A DNA stretch of 36,452 nt from an uncultured Alteromonadaceae bacterium (GTDB taxonomy: Bacteria; Pseudomonadota; Gammaproteobacteria; Enterobacterales; Alteromonadaceae). Below, in pieces: positions 24,712 through 33,837 of this stretch. Within the stretch, counting starts at the first letter, position 1. Each line of letters starts with the position of its first letter. Where the stretch lies: the NCBI GenBank assembly GCA_947501935.1, contig CANMXU010000037.1:1-36452 (forward strand), in the 5' to 3' direction. The notes beneath the pieces are model-generated. The model had not been told where the DNA came from. It searched no databases and was given only the letters and a program-made list of their open reading frames with translations. The position numbers were made by a program, and so were the translations under genes.

Positions 24712-26175
24712 TTATGGCAATTTAACGTGAATGCCAAGGCCATAACTGATTTCAGGATCAAGCTCTACGGTTTGGGTGGTGGAAGAATTAACACCTAATA
24801 AACCTAAAGTTCCGTCAACAGTATCTAACGAGCGACTATCTTTTTCGCCTGTTGAAATGGCGGTATAGGCATTAACTGAAATGCTATCGGTTAATTGATA
24901 ACCCAAACCACCACTAAAAGTATGTTGCCACACTACCGGTACTAAGGTCATTTGCACTATTTTCATAATATCGGTGGCTAAAGGAGATAGGCCCATAGTT
25001 GCGGCTGTTTCACCCAATGGTAAACTGCCGGCGCCCTGTAAACCGCTAATGGTATTATTAGGGGTATCTAATAACGGGTTTTCAGCATGGCTATAACCTA
25101 AACGTAAATCTAAGCCGGGTAATACATCTGAAAATTGCACACCAAAAGTTAATAATAATTGGTCGTCATAAACATCTTCATAACTATTAGCATTTGACCA
25201 GTTTTTCCAAATGGCATCGGCTTCAATTAATACGCCATCAGCAATAACATTATCGAAAGCAATACCAACAATGGCTTCAAGCGGTTGCTCAATTTCCATG
25301 TCTTGGAATGCACCTGCTGAAATAGCAGTATCGGCATAAATAATATCTTCAAATTTATAAGCAAGTGGTGATTTTATTGCTGCACTAAAACCTAGGCCTG
25401 AAGGTAATAAATAAGTAGCACCTAAAGAGTAAGCAAAAGCAGTGTCATGTACGCTAGAAGTAGTGCCACCAAAGTCATTAAGCGGTGCGAATGGTAAAGC
25501 TAAGCCCGCTTCTAATGTGTTACCTAATTCATCATAACCAGTTGAATCGCCAACAGTGCCAAGCTGAGCTAAACCAAAACCTACGGTGAATGATGCGCCA
25601 AGGCTAAGTTCAGGAGTAACTTGATAAGCACCCGCAAAATTGGCATTAATAGAAATTAATTCAACCGTTAATGGCAAGGCAATTGTTTTACCTACTAGCG
25701 CTTCACCGGCGCCACCTAATAAGGTGATTGGGTCGTTACGAAAATCAGCGCCAATGCCGGCGTCAACTTCTAAGCCATAACCAAAATAGAAATCATCATT
25801 GATTTGGTTAATAGAACCAAAAGTTGGAATAACATAGTTATCAGCACTAGAAACTGAGCTATTGCTAAAAGTAGCATCACTACCATCTGGCCCCATACCT
25901 GCAAGCGTTGTGGTTTGGGTATTTTTGAATTCTTTAATTTTTAATAAGCTAGCACCAAAGTTATATTGGTTGCCTTGAAACTGCGCAAGCGTAGCTGGGT
26001 TACCAAAAACTGCCGCTGAGGCTTCTTGAGGTTTAGTATAAGCTGCGCCACCCATGCCACCAGCAATGGTATGCATAGATAAGTTGAAGTCAGTACCGGT
26101 ATTATTTGCTAAAACTGAAGTAGCTACAGAAGTTAAGGCAAAGCTTAATAGCGCCTTATTTATAAGAGTTGTCAT
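24712..26175 (-). CDS. FadL/TodX-family outer membrane transport protein
   Basis: 487 aa with a signal peptide (MTTLINKALLSFALTSVATSVLA). The mature start has the FadL hatch pattern (GGMGGAAYTKPQEASAAVFGNPA), with the typical NPA near residue 58. The rest is alternating beta strands of a 14-strand barrel, ending in an aromatic-poor final strand (SYGLGIHVKLP). Family members carry long-chain fatty acids or aromatic hydrocarbons across the outer membrane. AGGAATG precedes the ATG. First gene of an operon with an MCP. Confidence 0.88.
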   Translation of the reverse strand: MTTLINKALLSFALTSVATSVLANNTGTDFNLSMHTIAGGMGGAAYTKPQEASAAVFGNPATLAQFQGNQYNFGASLLKIKEFKNTQTTTLAGMGPDGSDATFSNSSVSSADNYVIPTFGSINQINDDFYFGYGLEVDAGIGADFRNDPITLLGGAGEALVGKTIALPLTVELISINANFAGAYQVTPELSLGASFTVGFGLAQLGTVGDSTGYDELGNTLEAGLALPFAPLNDFGGTTSSVHDTAFAYSLGATYLLPSGLGFSAAIKSPLAYKFEDIIYADTAISAGAFQDMEIEQPLEAIVGIAFDNVIADGVLIEADAIWKNWSNANSYEDVYDDQLLLTFGVQFSDVLPGLDLRLGYSHAENPLLDTPNNTISGLQGAGSLPLGETAATMGLSPLATDIMKIVQMTLVPVVWQHTFSGGLGYQLTDSISVNAYTAISTGEKDSRSLDTVDGTLGLLGVNSSTTQTVELDPEISYGLGIHVKLP

Positions 26176-26794
26176 TTACATTCCTAGGTTATTATTGTTG
26201 TTTTGCTAACTTGTTTATTATTATTTTTGGGACAAGTTGTTACTATTATGTTAATTAACTGAAAATTAAAAGTTAATTTTTTTATGTGTAATTAATCGTT
26301 TTTAATAAGACACTGGATTTTGTCTTATCAATCATGTTAATGCAACTAATTCTCGTTTATTTATTTATGAAAAGGTGTTGTTTATCAGTGCTGTATAGGG
26401 GCGGGTAGTACAAAAGGCTAAATGGGTTAACCTAATTATACTTCTTGTATTGGTTGGCTGATGAATACTATGTTGCTGTAGTCTTGTAGTTATTTCAAAA
26501 TTGTCATGATACAAAATAACATTATGAAAAATATAATATTTACTAAAATTGAATAGATATTTGAGTTATTTCTAAAGTGGTTTTTGTTTATAAAACAGTA
26601 TATTTCTAAGGCTTATCTATCAGTGTAGGTTAGTAGATATACAAGAATATAAGTCTTTTTATTTAGTGAAATATTTGCCCTATGTTAAAGTGTAACGATA
26701 ATGTAACTTTGTTATCTGTTTGTCCAAAATAGAAGTGTTGCTATTAAGATGTTAACTCTCCATTTTCCATTCGTTTTACAGGATTTAAATAAAG
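26176..26794. other. 619-base divergent promoter region
   Basis: Very AT-rich spacer between the FadL-type gene (minus) and the second MCP (plus). No ORF of interest and no strong hairpin were seen. It must contain both promoters. I looked for a flagellar sigma-28 type site before the MCP and did not find a convincing one. Confidence 0.5.
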
Positions 26795-28909
26795 ATGATT
26801 ATAAAAAAAGAGTCAAAACTAGGCACTAAAATCACGTTGTTTTCAGTATTGTTATTAACCGCCTGTGTTTTGTTATTGTCTTTTGTTGCATCGAATAGTT
26901 TATCAAGTGTGGCAGAAAAACAGTTGAACAATATGGAGCGAGAATTACAAGCTTCGGTATTAAATGCTATGCGGGAAAGCGGTAATAGCACCGGCGAAAA
27001 AGTGGCTACTTTACTGCAAAAAAGTTTTGTCGCGCCAATTACTTTAGCACAAACATTTTCTGATTCGGCTCAACAAAAACAACTTTTTAGCCGTGAGCAA
27101 ATGCGCGCAATGAATCAGTCGGCCCTTAAAGCAAATGCCAATATCAGTTCTATATATTCTCAGTTTGAAGCTAATGCTTATGACAATAAAGACGCTGAAT
27201 TTGCTGGCCAACTAAACCATAGTACCAATGAAGGCTCGCTTGAAATTTATTGGGTAAGAGAAAATAATCAGCTAGTTTTTTACCCAACTGAAAGTGCCGA
27301 AGAAAAATATAAAGATACTTTAAACAAGCATGGTATTCGGGAAAACGAATGGTTTATGTGTCCAAAAGAGTTATTAAAACCCTGTGCTTTAGACCCTTAT
27401 TTATACGAAATAGACCCTGGAAATTCAGTATTAGTAACTACGCTTTCAGCCCCTATTATAGCGAATGGAAAATTTATTGGCATTGTCGGTGTCGACATTA
27501 ATTTACCGGTAGTACAAACCTGGTTGGCTGAGCAAGCCAATGCCTTATTTAAAGGACAATCATCACTGACCTTAGTTAGCCAAAAAAAATTGATTGTGGC
27601 TTCAACTAAGTATGAAAAATTAATTGGTGAAAATGTTGATAAGGCCGAAGCGCAATTACAAAACATCATTAACAGTGATGAAAATGTAAAGCTGGCAGAC
27701 GACCAATGGCATGTGAAAATTAACATCCCGATAAAAGCTGCGAACGTTGCCTGGACTTTAATTGTTTCAGTGCCAAAAGATGTTGCCTTAGCACCTGTTA
27801 TTAAAATGAAAGCAGCTTCAGATACTAGCTATAATGGTGCGATAACAAGTTTAACTTTATATTCATTAGCCTTTTTAGTTGCTGCGATTGTATTTTCGGT
27901 GTGGTTATCGCGCTCGATTTCAGCGCCTATCGAAAAAGTATCAAATAGCATTCAAAACTTAGCCTCGCATGAAGGTGACCTTACTCAAACAGTTGAAATT
28001 GATAATCACAAAGAATTGATTTTATTAGCTTCAGGTTTTAATGCTTTTATGGCTAAGCTTGCTGATATGATCAGCAACTCTAAAGGTTTATCAGGCCAAC
28101 TGGTTAATCAACTTTCTATGCTTGATCATACCGCCACCCAAGTACGAACAGATACCGACAAACAACAAAGTAATTTAGCGGGTATTTCTGCGGCTATTCA
28201 TCAGATGTCGACAACAGCAACAGAAGTGTCTGATTTAGCCAATAATGCGGTTGATAATGCCGAGCAAGCCAATACGGTGTTGGTTGCTACCGAGCAGTCA
28301 TTACAAGAAACGGTAAATGAAGTAGAAAACCTATCTAAAGCGATGGAAGATACTACCGAACAAATTTCTAATGTAGCTGCAGGCAGTCAAAACATCACCA
28401 GTATTATCGCCACTATTCAAGCAATAGCAGAGCAAACAAATTTATTAGCATTAAATGCGGCAATTGAAGCTGCGCGTGCAGGAGAGCAGGGCCGTGGCTT
28501 TGCTGTGGTGGCTGATGAAGTGCGAACCTTGGCGAGTCGTACGCAAACCTCTACTCAAGAAATTAGCCAATTAATTAATAACTTACAGAATGATGTTAAT
28601 GCTGCAGTAAGCACCTTGGCAACCATTAAAGACTCTGTCGGTTTAACGGTAACTAAAGCGAATGAGAACTTTGAAAAGTTATCAGTGGGGCTAGAAGGTT
28701 TACAAGCGATCAGCGAAAATGTTGACCAAGTTTCACTGGCTTCAAAACAGCAAAGCGCAGCCAGCGAGGAAATAAATAGCCAAGTGGTTGCCGTGACCGA
28801 CAGCAGTATCGACTTAGCCAAACTAGGTAACGATTTACAAGATATGAGCGCTGATTCTCAAGCACTCATTCAGCAAATTGATACTGAACTTGCACGGCTT
28901 AAGTCTTAA
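26795..28909 (+). CDS. Methyl-accepting chemotaxis protein with Cache sensor
   Basis: 704 aa. Membrane helix at about 14-34; a large periplasmic domain to about 345 that reads as a double Cache sensor (IYWVRENNQLVFYPT, and TLSAPIIANGKFIGIVGVDI typical of Cache); second membrane helix about 350-372; HAMP (SRSISAPIEKVSNSIQNLA); then a signalling domain with the tip EQTNLLALNAAIEAARAGE and GRGFAVVADEVRTLASRT. Cache receptors usually bind small organic ligands such as amino or carboxylic acids; the ligand here is unknown. Confidence 0.93.
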   Translation: MIIKKESKLGTKITLFSVLLLTACVLLLSFVASNSLSSVAEKQLNNMERELQASVLNAMRESGNSTGEKVATLLQKSFVAPITLAQTFSDSAQQKQLFSREQMRAMNQSALKANANISSIYSQFEANAYDNKDAEFAGQLNHSTNEGSLEIYWVRENNQLVFYPTESAEEKYKDTLNKHGIRENEWFMCPKELLKPCALDPYLYEIDPGNSVLVTTLSAPIIANGKFIGIVGVDINLPVVQTWLAEQANALFKGQSSLTLVSQKKLIVASTKYEKLIGENVDKAEAQLQNIINSDENVKLADDQWHVKINIPIKAANVAWTLIVSVPKDVALAPVIKMKAASDTSYNGAITSLTLYSLAFLVAAIVFSVWLSRSISAPIEKVSNSIQNLASHEGDLTQTVEIDNHKELILLASGFNAFMAKLADMISNSKGLSGQLVNQLSMLDHTATQVRTDTDKQQSNLAGISAAIHQMSTTATEVSDLANNAVDNAEQANTVLVATEQSLQETVNEVENLSKAMEDTTEQISNVAAGSQNITSIIATIQAIAEQTNLLALNAAIEAARAGEQGRGFAVVADEVRTLASRTQTSTQEISQLINNLQNDVNAAVSTLATIKDSVGLTVTKANENFEKLSVGLEGLQAISENVDQVSLASKQQSAASEEINSQVVAVTDSSIDLAKLGNDLQDMSADSQALIQQIDTELARLKS

Positions 28910-28936
28910 CCAACTCAAGTTCGTATATATGAAAAG

Positions 28937-28976
28937 AAAGGGACATCGCCTAATGAAGATGGTAGTGTCCCTTTTT
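28937..28976 (+). terminator. Rho-independent terminator after the Cache MCP
   Basis: AAAGGGACA (28937-28945) pairs with TGTCCCTTT (28966-28974), followed by further T's. The loop contains a small inner complementarity. It lies 28 bases after the MCP stop and before the convergent G8 gene. Confidence 0.85.
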
Positions 28977-29016
28977 AATGAAACTCACTTTGAGCGAGCT
29001 ATTTTTGTGATGAAGC

Positions 29017-31929
29017 TTAAGGCTTTAACGTTACTTTAAAAGCATCCTTTCGTTTGTCATTAGCGCTGTTTTTAGCCTCTATTTGAATTATCGACTCACC
29101 TGCACTTGCACCAAAAAATGACAGCTTAAGCTGATCGTCAATAATTTCTGTTGCCACCAATTCAGGGTGACTATTGCTGACGATGCGATAACTAATCTCA
29201 CGGTGTAAACCATCTAAAAATACTCCAGCAAGGTCGATTGTTTGTGCTGAGGTGGTTGCTGAAACTTCAATGTTGGCAATATTATCGGCCCTAATAAGTG
29301 GAGGTTCAATTGGGTTACTCGCCAGTTTTGCCAACTCTAAATTACTAAAGCCCGCCATATTTTTTGTACTCGCCGGTGCATGCCCTGGTAAATACAGCTG
29401 ATAGGGGCCGTCCATAGAATCAAGCTCAACTACAAACACTGAGTTACTATCAATTTGTCCGGGGGTTAAATCGTAGCCGTAAAAGTTAGCTATTGCACCG
29501 GGAGCAAATTGCACATTGCCAGCGATAGTGACATTTTGCGGGCGCTCGGCATTAATGTTTATTTGAATGTTGAAGTTATTATCAAAGTAACCACCAAAAA
29601 CACCAGTATGTTGCTGGCGTTCAGAAAAAGTAACACCCCATTTAAAACCTTCAATATGAGCATTGTGTAAGTCAAAAGAAGATGAATTATTATTGCCAGT
29701 TACACCTTTTCCGCTATTGTTTGCACCAATGGCAACCAGATCTCGTACATAAACAGCATGTGAATATTTACGGTTAATACCATAATTAACAGCGTAAGTA
29801 AGGAAACTATCGACCAGATTAAATTCAGTTGATTTACCATCAAGCAAACGGCCAAATTGCAAACCATAAGCTCCGCCATAAGCCGTATTATTTTTAAAGC
29901 GGATCGAGTCAAAAATTGATGCTTGCTCGCCGGTTATTAGCTCAGGCTCAGCAGAGAATTGCTTAGGTACGGTTGAATCGCTGGTGACTAAGTCAATTTG
30001 TTCAGGCCAATAATGAAACCCCGAGCCGGTAAAGCCTGCGGCTATGTTATCTCTTACATCTAAGGTTAGTGACTCAAACCAATAACCGTCACCGGCAGAG
30101 CCAAAACGCAGCGCATTAGCTAAACCACCTGAAGTATTAGTACTACTCGCATTTTGACTGCCATTGCCATGGGTTTGAATGGCAAGGTTACCGATGAAAC
30201 TACCTACTTCATCACCTGCTTCTGCAACAAACGCAGCACCATTAATATTAAAAGCGACATTGTTGGTCATAGCTACGGCACTGGAATGATTAACATAACC
30301 AAATCCCGGCGAGCTTATTACGACATTGCCATGAACAGCCGCTAGCTTTTCGGCGCTGCCAGCACGATGAAAATGTAACGGATAACGGGCTATAGGATTA
30401 GCTACATTTACCCCACCAACATTCATATCAGCCAATTTATTAGTTCTACCTAAATGGTAAAAACCAGCATAACGAACATCAACATCGTTATTATGCATAA
30501 ACATTACATGGCCACGGCCAATATATTCCTGACCATTAAAAGCGGTAGTATTACGATTTTGTTCAGGGGTTTTAATCACCACATTACGGCTTACATTAGC
30601 AACGTGTACTTTCAGATCTAAACCACTTTTATTGTGTGCTGGCGGTAAATGGTCATGTTGCAGTGCTTGGTTTAGGGTAATTTCCGCAGTATTGCGATTA
30701 AGCGCGCTAATAACCACTTCTTCGGCACCGCTTGCATCACTGTTAGTGCCGGCAATAATTAGTTCATCGCCCACTTGCCAGTTTTGTGGCAAGGTATCTA
30801 ATGTTAAGGTTTGCTCACCAGCCGCCGCGCCAGAAAAAACAGCAAAATTGGTTTTAGTACTGCCATGAATGGCAACACTGCCGTGAGCAATTAGCCCTTG
30901 GCCGAGTTTGTAAGGGTCATAATCAAGCGAGTTCTCATCAGTACTATTAATGCCTTGCTGTAAATAATCATTAATTATTAATGTCGCGGTATTACTAGCA
31001 GTTACAGGATTTTGCACCGTGCCCATTTCTAAGCGACCTTGGCTATGAACCAATAAAGTATCAACAGATAATTCACTTTGGTTATCAGTAGCAAAAGTTA
31101 GGGTGCCGTCTACTCGCACGCTGATTAAATTATTGTTGATAATACCATCAACATTTATTTGGTGATTAGCGCTAATTAACACCCGGTCACCATCGGTAGG
31201 AAGGCCATTACTCCAAACACAAGGGTCTTGCCAGTTACCGCTGCTGATACTGTAATTACTGACCTTATCATAGGCTACTAATGCCATAGCACTGTTATGT
31301 TCCGCCATTTTTTCTGGCGTCATCATATGCATATTTTCGTCGTCATCAAGCTGTATCATGGCAGGAATTATTGCCTGAGCGCTCGCGGTTACAGTAACAC
31401 CATCTATAAAGGTTTTTTCAGTATTACGGTTAGATATTACGTTAAAGCGAAAACTGAAGTTGTTTTGGTTAAGTGCGGCTTCTGGCAGGGAAAACTGCTT
31501 AACTTGCCAGTTTTGTGACTGCGTAGTTTCAAGTAAATACCAAATCTTGTTATCAGTTGACCACTCCACGTTAAGGCGCTCATCACCGGATAAGTTTTTG
31601 GTGGTTCGAGCATATTCTAAGTGAAGTTGGTTGTAGCCAACTGTGCTGATGGTTTTTGTTAAGCTGCCGCCGCGTTTTACTCTTGCGCTATAATCACCGT
31701 CATACTGATCGGCACTGGCCACTTCACCATTGCCGCTTAATAGCCAATTCCCGGTTTGATAGCTTCTACTTTCAAAATTATCCTGAAAAATGATGCTTGG
31801 TAAATTGGGATCTGTCGATAAAGAACAGCTTTGTGCGATAGCCTTATTGGTGATACCAACTGTACTTAAAGTGAGCACTAATGGCAGCAATATTTTTGTT
31901 TTTAGACTGGGCTTGATCTTGTTACTCAT
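29017..31929 (-). CDS. Secreted G8-domain / beta-helix protein
   Basis: 970 aa with a Sec signal (hydrophobic 13-32, ending AIAQS). Residues about 45-185 look like a beta-sandwich (IIFQDNFES, FIDGVTVTA). A Met/His/acid-rich linker (DDENMHMMTPEKMAEH, about 197-211) follows. A G8 domain starts at about 231 (GNWQDPCVWSNGLPTDGDRVLI). Then comes a right-handed parallel beta-helix, with YPLHFHRAG and repeated Asn ladders. The last 90 residues form an Ig-like beta domain. G8 proteins of this build are related to CEMIP/TMEM2 and act on or bind extracellular polysaccharide, but the bacterial substrate is unknown. AGGAAAG precedes ATG. Confidence 0.88.
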   Translation of the reverse strand: MSNKIKPSLKTKILLPLVLTLSTVGITNKAIAQSCSLSTDPNLPSIIFQDNFESRSYQTGNWLLSGNGEVASADQYDGDYSARVKRGGSLTKTISTVGYNQLHLEYARTTKNLSGDERLNVEWSTDNKIWYLLETTQSQNWQVKQFSLPEAALNQNNFSFRFNVISNRNTEKTFIDGVTVTASAQAIIPAMIQLDDDENMHMMTPEKMAEHNSAMALVAYDKVSNYSISSGNWQDPCVWSNGLPTDGDRVLISANHQINVDGIINNNLISVRVDGTLTFATDNQSELSVDTLLVHSQGRLEMGTVQNPVTASNTATLIINDYLQQGINSTDENSLDYDPYKLGQGLIAHGSVAIHGSTKTNFAVFSGAAAGEQTLTLDTLPQNWQVGDELIIAGTNSDASGAEEVVISALNRNTAEITLNQALQHDHLPPAHNKSGLDLKVHVANVSRNVVIKTPEQNRNTTAFNGQEYIGRGHVMFMHNNDVDVRYAGFYHLGRTNKLADMNVGGVNVANPIARYPLHFHRAGSAEKLAAVHGNVVISSPGFGYVNHSSAVAMTNNVAFNINGAAFVAEAGDEVGSFIGNLAIQTHGNGSQNASSTNTSGGLANALRFGSAGDGYWFESLTLDVRDNIAAGFTGSGFHYWPEQIDLVTSDSTVPKQFSAEPELITGEQASIFDSIRFKNNTAYGGAYGLQFGRLLDGKSTEFNLVDSFLTYAVNYGINRKYSHAVYVRDLVAIGANNSGKGVTGNNNSSSFDLHNAHIEGFKWGVTFSERQQHTGVFGGYFDNNFNIQININAERPQNVTIAGNVQFAPGAIANFYGYDLTPGQIDSNSVFVVELDSMDGPYQLYLPGHAPASTKNMAGFSNLELAKLASNPIEPPLIRADNIANIEVSATTSAQTIDLAGVFLDGLHREISYRIVSNSHPELVATEIIDDQLKLSFFGASAGESIIQIEAKNSANDKRKDAFKVTLKP

Positions 31930-32181
31930 TATATCTTTCCTTTTATGATATTAACTACAGAGTGGACCTAGCTGGTTTTACACCTCATTAAATTAAACTG
32001 AAAATTACTCCTTTTATAGTGACAAAACTTATTTTATTAAATTTAAAAACTCGATATATCAAAAGCTAAGGTCAATTCATGGTGCATTTTTAAACAGCAA
32101 AAAAGCAAAGGTTAAATTGTACAAAAGTGTAACAGCGTTAGGGCTGGGTAAGGGTAGTTAAGAATAGAAAGGCTTTATCGC

Positions 32182-32249
32182 GTGTTTCCTAGGCAATATC
32201 GATGGGGGTACAACAGTCAAATTAGGGGCGCTTTGTGCGCATTCCTGAC
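32182..32249. repeat. Direct repeat, copy 1 (core 32218-32249)
   Basis: The 32-base core 32218-32249 (starting CAAATTAGGGG, ending GCATTCCTGAC) recurs at 33756-33787 with one mismatch. Weaker similarity extends left to about 32182. Read on the minus strand both cores encode SGMRTK-x-P then stop, so they may be the 3' remnant of a lost mobile gene. Confidence 0.7.
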
Positions 32250-32311
32250 GTAAGCTATTGGCACTTCTTTAGGTCAACTGATAGCCAAAAGCGGAAATTA
32301 GCTTTTGAGTT

Positions 32312-32349
32312 AAAAACGACAGATCAGGGATCCTAAAGTTGTCGTTTTT
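32312..32349. terminator. Terminator-like hairpin
   Basis: AAAAACGACA (32312-32321) and TGTCGTTTTT (32340-32349) form a 10-bp stem with A's on one side and T's on the other, so it could act on both strands. The loop holds GATC-AGG-GATC. Confidence 0.5.
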
Positions 32350-32522
32350 ATATAAAAACTCACATCCATTCACAATTGAGATTGTGCCAAAAATTTTTGC
32401 ACTGAATTAGATCTTAAATCCCCAAAGTAGACATTAAAATCATTCAAGTTTCAAACGAATTTAGAGTATTAAGTCTATGGCGCTAACGCACCCTAAGCGC
32501 CATAGAAAGGTAACTATTTATC

Positions 32523-32545
32523 GCACTTCAAAGTTGATACTAAGT
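32523..32545. mobile_element. Isolated insertion-sequence end (left copy)
   Basis: The 23 bases GCACTTCAAAGTTGATACTAAGT (32523-32545) are the exact reverse complement of 36376-36398, which ends an IS30-type element. Similarity continues inwards (left) over GGTAACTATTTAT against GGTAATTATTTTT. No transposase reading frame adjoins it, so it is a remnant. It sits 7 bases from the stop of the DUF1841-like gene. Confidence 0.75.
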
Positions 32546-32552
32546 GCAAATT

Positions 32553-32933
32553 TTAATATTGCCCTTTTAGCCATCTTTTTGCTGTGAGTTTTTCAAGTTT
32601 TCTTCTGTATTTCTTGGGCGAAAATCCTTCTATATTCCCCTTCATAACATCAAAAATATCTTCTGATATTATTGCACCAATAGCATGAATTGTTTCATGC
32701 CGATTCAAGCCTTGCCTTATAAGTTTTGCAATAGTTTCAGGTATTAAATCAACTCCCATTGCTAATTGATTCTCAACTATCACATGGATTGATGAATGTA
32801 TTCGCAAAGCATCTTCGGTCATTTCAAGATCTAATCCTGAATGGAAATCATGAACCAATTCAATTCGTATAGCTTCATCTAGTGCTAACCAGTTTTCGGA
32901 ATCTACTGGTTTATTGGGATTATATGTATCCAT
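32553..32933 (-). CDS. DUF1841-like protein
   Basis: About 126 aa. The second half carries LIRQGLNRHETIHAIGAIISEDIFDVMKG, resembling DUF1841 (RHEAIHAIG-type motif), and the first half IHSSIHVIVENQLA fits too. The function is unknown. I chose ATG 32933 (MDTYNPNKPVDSEN); the longer frame starting with TTG runs into the attC remnant of the upstream cassette. It lies directly between that remnant and the IS end, so it is probably a captured or displaced gene of the array. Confidence 0.65.
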   Translation of the reverse strand: MDTYNPNKPVDSENWLALDEAIRIELVHDFHSGLDLEMTEDALRIHSSIHVIVENQLAMGVDLIPETIAKLIRQGLNRHETIHAIGAIISEDIFDVMKGNIEGFSPKKYRRKLEKLTAKRWLKGQY

Positions 32934-32939
32934 TATTGC

Positions 32940-33003
32940 CTCGAATGCATGAGTTGACTTTGCACCCAACCCCCTGTTTAATTGCTTGTTAGCTGCTGGA
33001 TAT
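32940..33003 (-). other. Truncated attC site of the yefM-yoeB cassette
   Basis: On the minus strand, just after the yoeB stop, AGCAGCTAACAAGCAATTAA matches the first arm of the VCR-like attC sites to the right (TAACAAG...). Its AGCAGCTAAC is the exact complement of the cassette start GTTAGCTGCT (about 33600-33609, minus strand), the expected sign of a cassette. After about 25 bases the similarity is lost; the site is decayed. The lower boundary is approximate. Confidence 0.6.
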
Positions 33004-33005
33004 AT

Positions 33006-33266
33006 TCAATAATGGTAGCGGCAGGATATAACGGTAATATGGCTGTCACTAACTGCATATACTAAACGATTTGATTCATCTATACGCCTAGACCAAAAAC
33101 CTGATAAATTTTCTTTTAAAGGCTCAGGTTTACCAATTCCCTCAAATGGAGAGCGCTTTGTGTCTGTAATTAATTTATTGATTCTTTTAAGTGTTTTTTT
33201 ATCTTGCCCCTGCCAGTACACATAATCGGACCATGCATCATCTGTCCACGCTAACAACCTAGTCAT
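33006..33266 (-). CDS. yoeB: YoeB toxin (ribosome-dependent mRNA endoribonuclease)
   Basis: 86 aa, close to E. coli YoeB throughout: DTKRSPFEGIGKPEPLKENL, SGFWSRRID, NRLVYAV and the C-terminal CRYHY. Catalytic positions are kept: Glu48, Arg67, His85 and Tyr86. It would cleave mRNA in the ribosomal A site unless bound by YefM. The start overlaps the yefM stop by 8 bases. As an integron cassette it would stabilise the array by post-segregational killing (inference). Confidence 0.95.
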   Translation of the reverse strand: MTRLLAWTDDAWSDYVYWQGQDKKTLKRINKLITDTKRSPFEGIGKPEPLKENLSGFWSRRIDESNRLVYAVSDSHITVISCRYHY

Positions 33267-33513
33267 TTAATATCTCTCGCTCAATCACTTGAGCTGATTT
33301 AAATTGTTCAATAGAACGACTTAAATGAGCTGCGTTAGCAGGAGACTTTAATAAATGCACAGTTTCCATCAAGCTGTTGTAGTGATCCAAAGACATAACA
33401 ACAGCATCTTCAGAATCTCTACGTGTAATTACGGTATAATCAGCGTCATTTACAACATGATCAAGTACAGATTTAAGTCCGTTTCTTGCTTCAGTAAAAG
33501 ATACAATTCTCAT
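33259..33513 (-). CDS. yefM: YefM antitoxin (Phd/YefM family)
   Basis: 84 aa: an N-terminal DNA-binding part MRIVSFTEARNGLKSVLDHV, then DYTVITRRDSEDAVVMSLDHYNSL, ETVHLLKSPANA, and an acidic C-terminal toxin-binding tail. It neutralises YoeB and represses its own operon. I chose ATG 33513 rather than the upstream 33588 because AAGG lies 8 bases before it and the length then matches the family. Confidence 0.95.
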   Translation of the reverse strand: MRIVSFTEARNGLKSVLDHVVNDADYTVITRRDSEDAVVMSLDHYNSLMETVHLLKSPANAAHLSRSIEQFKSAQVIEREILND

Positions 33514-33610
33514 AGTGCTTACCTTTAGTTGTACAGTAAAGAAGACAAGTCTAACTAAAAAGGATAACTTGTGCAAGATTAGGTACAAGTTTAATTGAAG
33601 CAGCTAACGC

Positions 33611-33640
33611 CGCACTTTTAAAAGCGCGGCTGAGTTTTTT
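33611..33640 (+). terminator. Hairpin with T run, also the arm of an attC half site
   Basis: GCCGC-A-CTTTTAAAAG-C-GCGGC is followed by TGAG and seven T. On the minus strand the same stem precedes GCGTTAGC as GCCTC-GAGGC precedes GCGTTAG in the plus-strand attC sites, so it may be the surviving L'/R' arm of an attC. Boundaries are approximate. Confidence 0.5.
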
Positions 33641-33719
33641 TAATGCTGTACTTTTATATAATCGAATTATGTGTAGTGACAATTAAGTTTGCCCATAACT
33701 ACCAACGTTTGTCCATAAG

Positions 33720-33787
33720 GTGTTTTTTAGGTAATAACTATGAGGGGACTACAAACAAATTAGGGGTGCTTTGTGCGCATTCCTGAC
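33720..33787. repeat. Direct repeat, copy 2 (core 33756-33787)
   Basis: Second copy of the element at 32182-32249; the 32-base core differs at one position (T for C). The two copies flank about 1.5 kb holding the IS end, the DUF1841-like gene and yefM-yoeB. Confidence 0.7.
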
Positions 33788-33837
33788 ATTAGCCTAATAT
33801 TTTTTGCTTTATATTTTCTAATGAATTATTCGTGTCG

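Larger units (their letters stand above)
31930..32552. other. 623-base intergenic region, left border of the mobile block
   Basis: No gene seen. It contains the first copy of a ~67-bp direct repeat (32182-32249), a terminator-like hairpin (32312-32349), a 9-bp stem (TATGGCGCT...AGCGCCATA, about 32475-32503) and the left insertion-sequence end at 32523-32545. Confidence 0.6.

Noticed and set aside
26641..26794. Flagellar sigma-28 promoter before the Cache MCP
   Set aside because: A CGATAA-like box at about 26695 has no matching upstream TAAA box at the right distance.
32934..32969. TTG-started extension of the DUF1841-like gene
   Set aside because: The added residues are translated from sequence at the attC remnant of the preceding cassette, and ATG 32933 gives a normal length.
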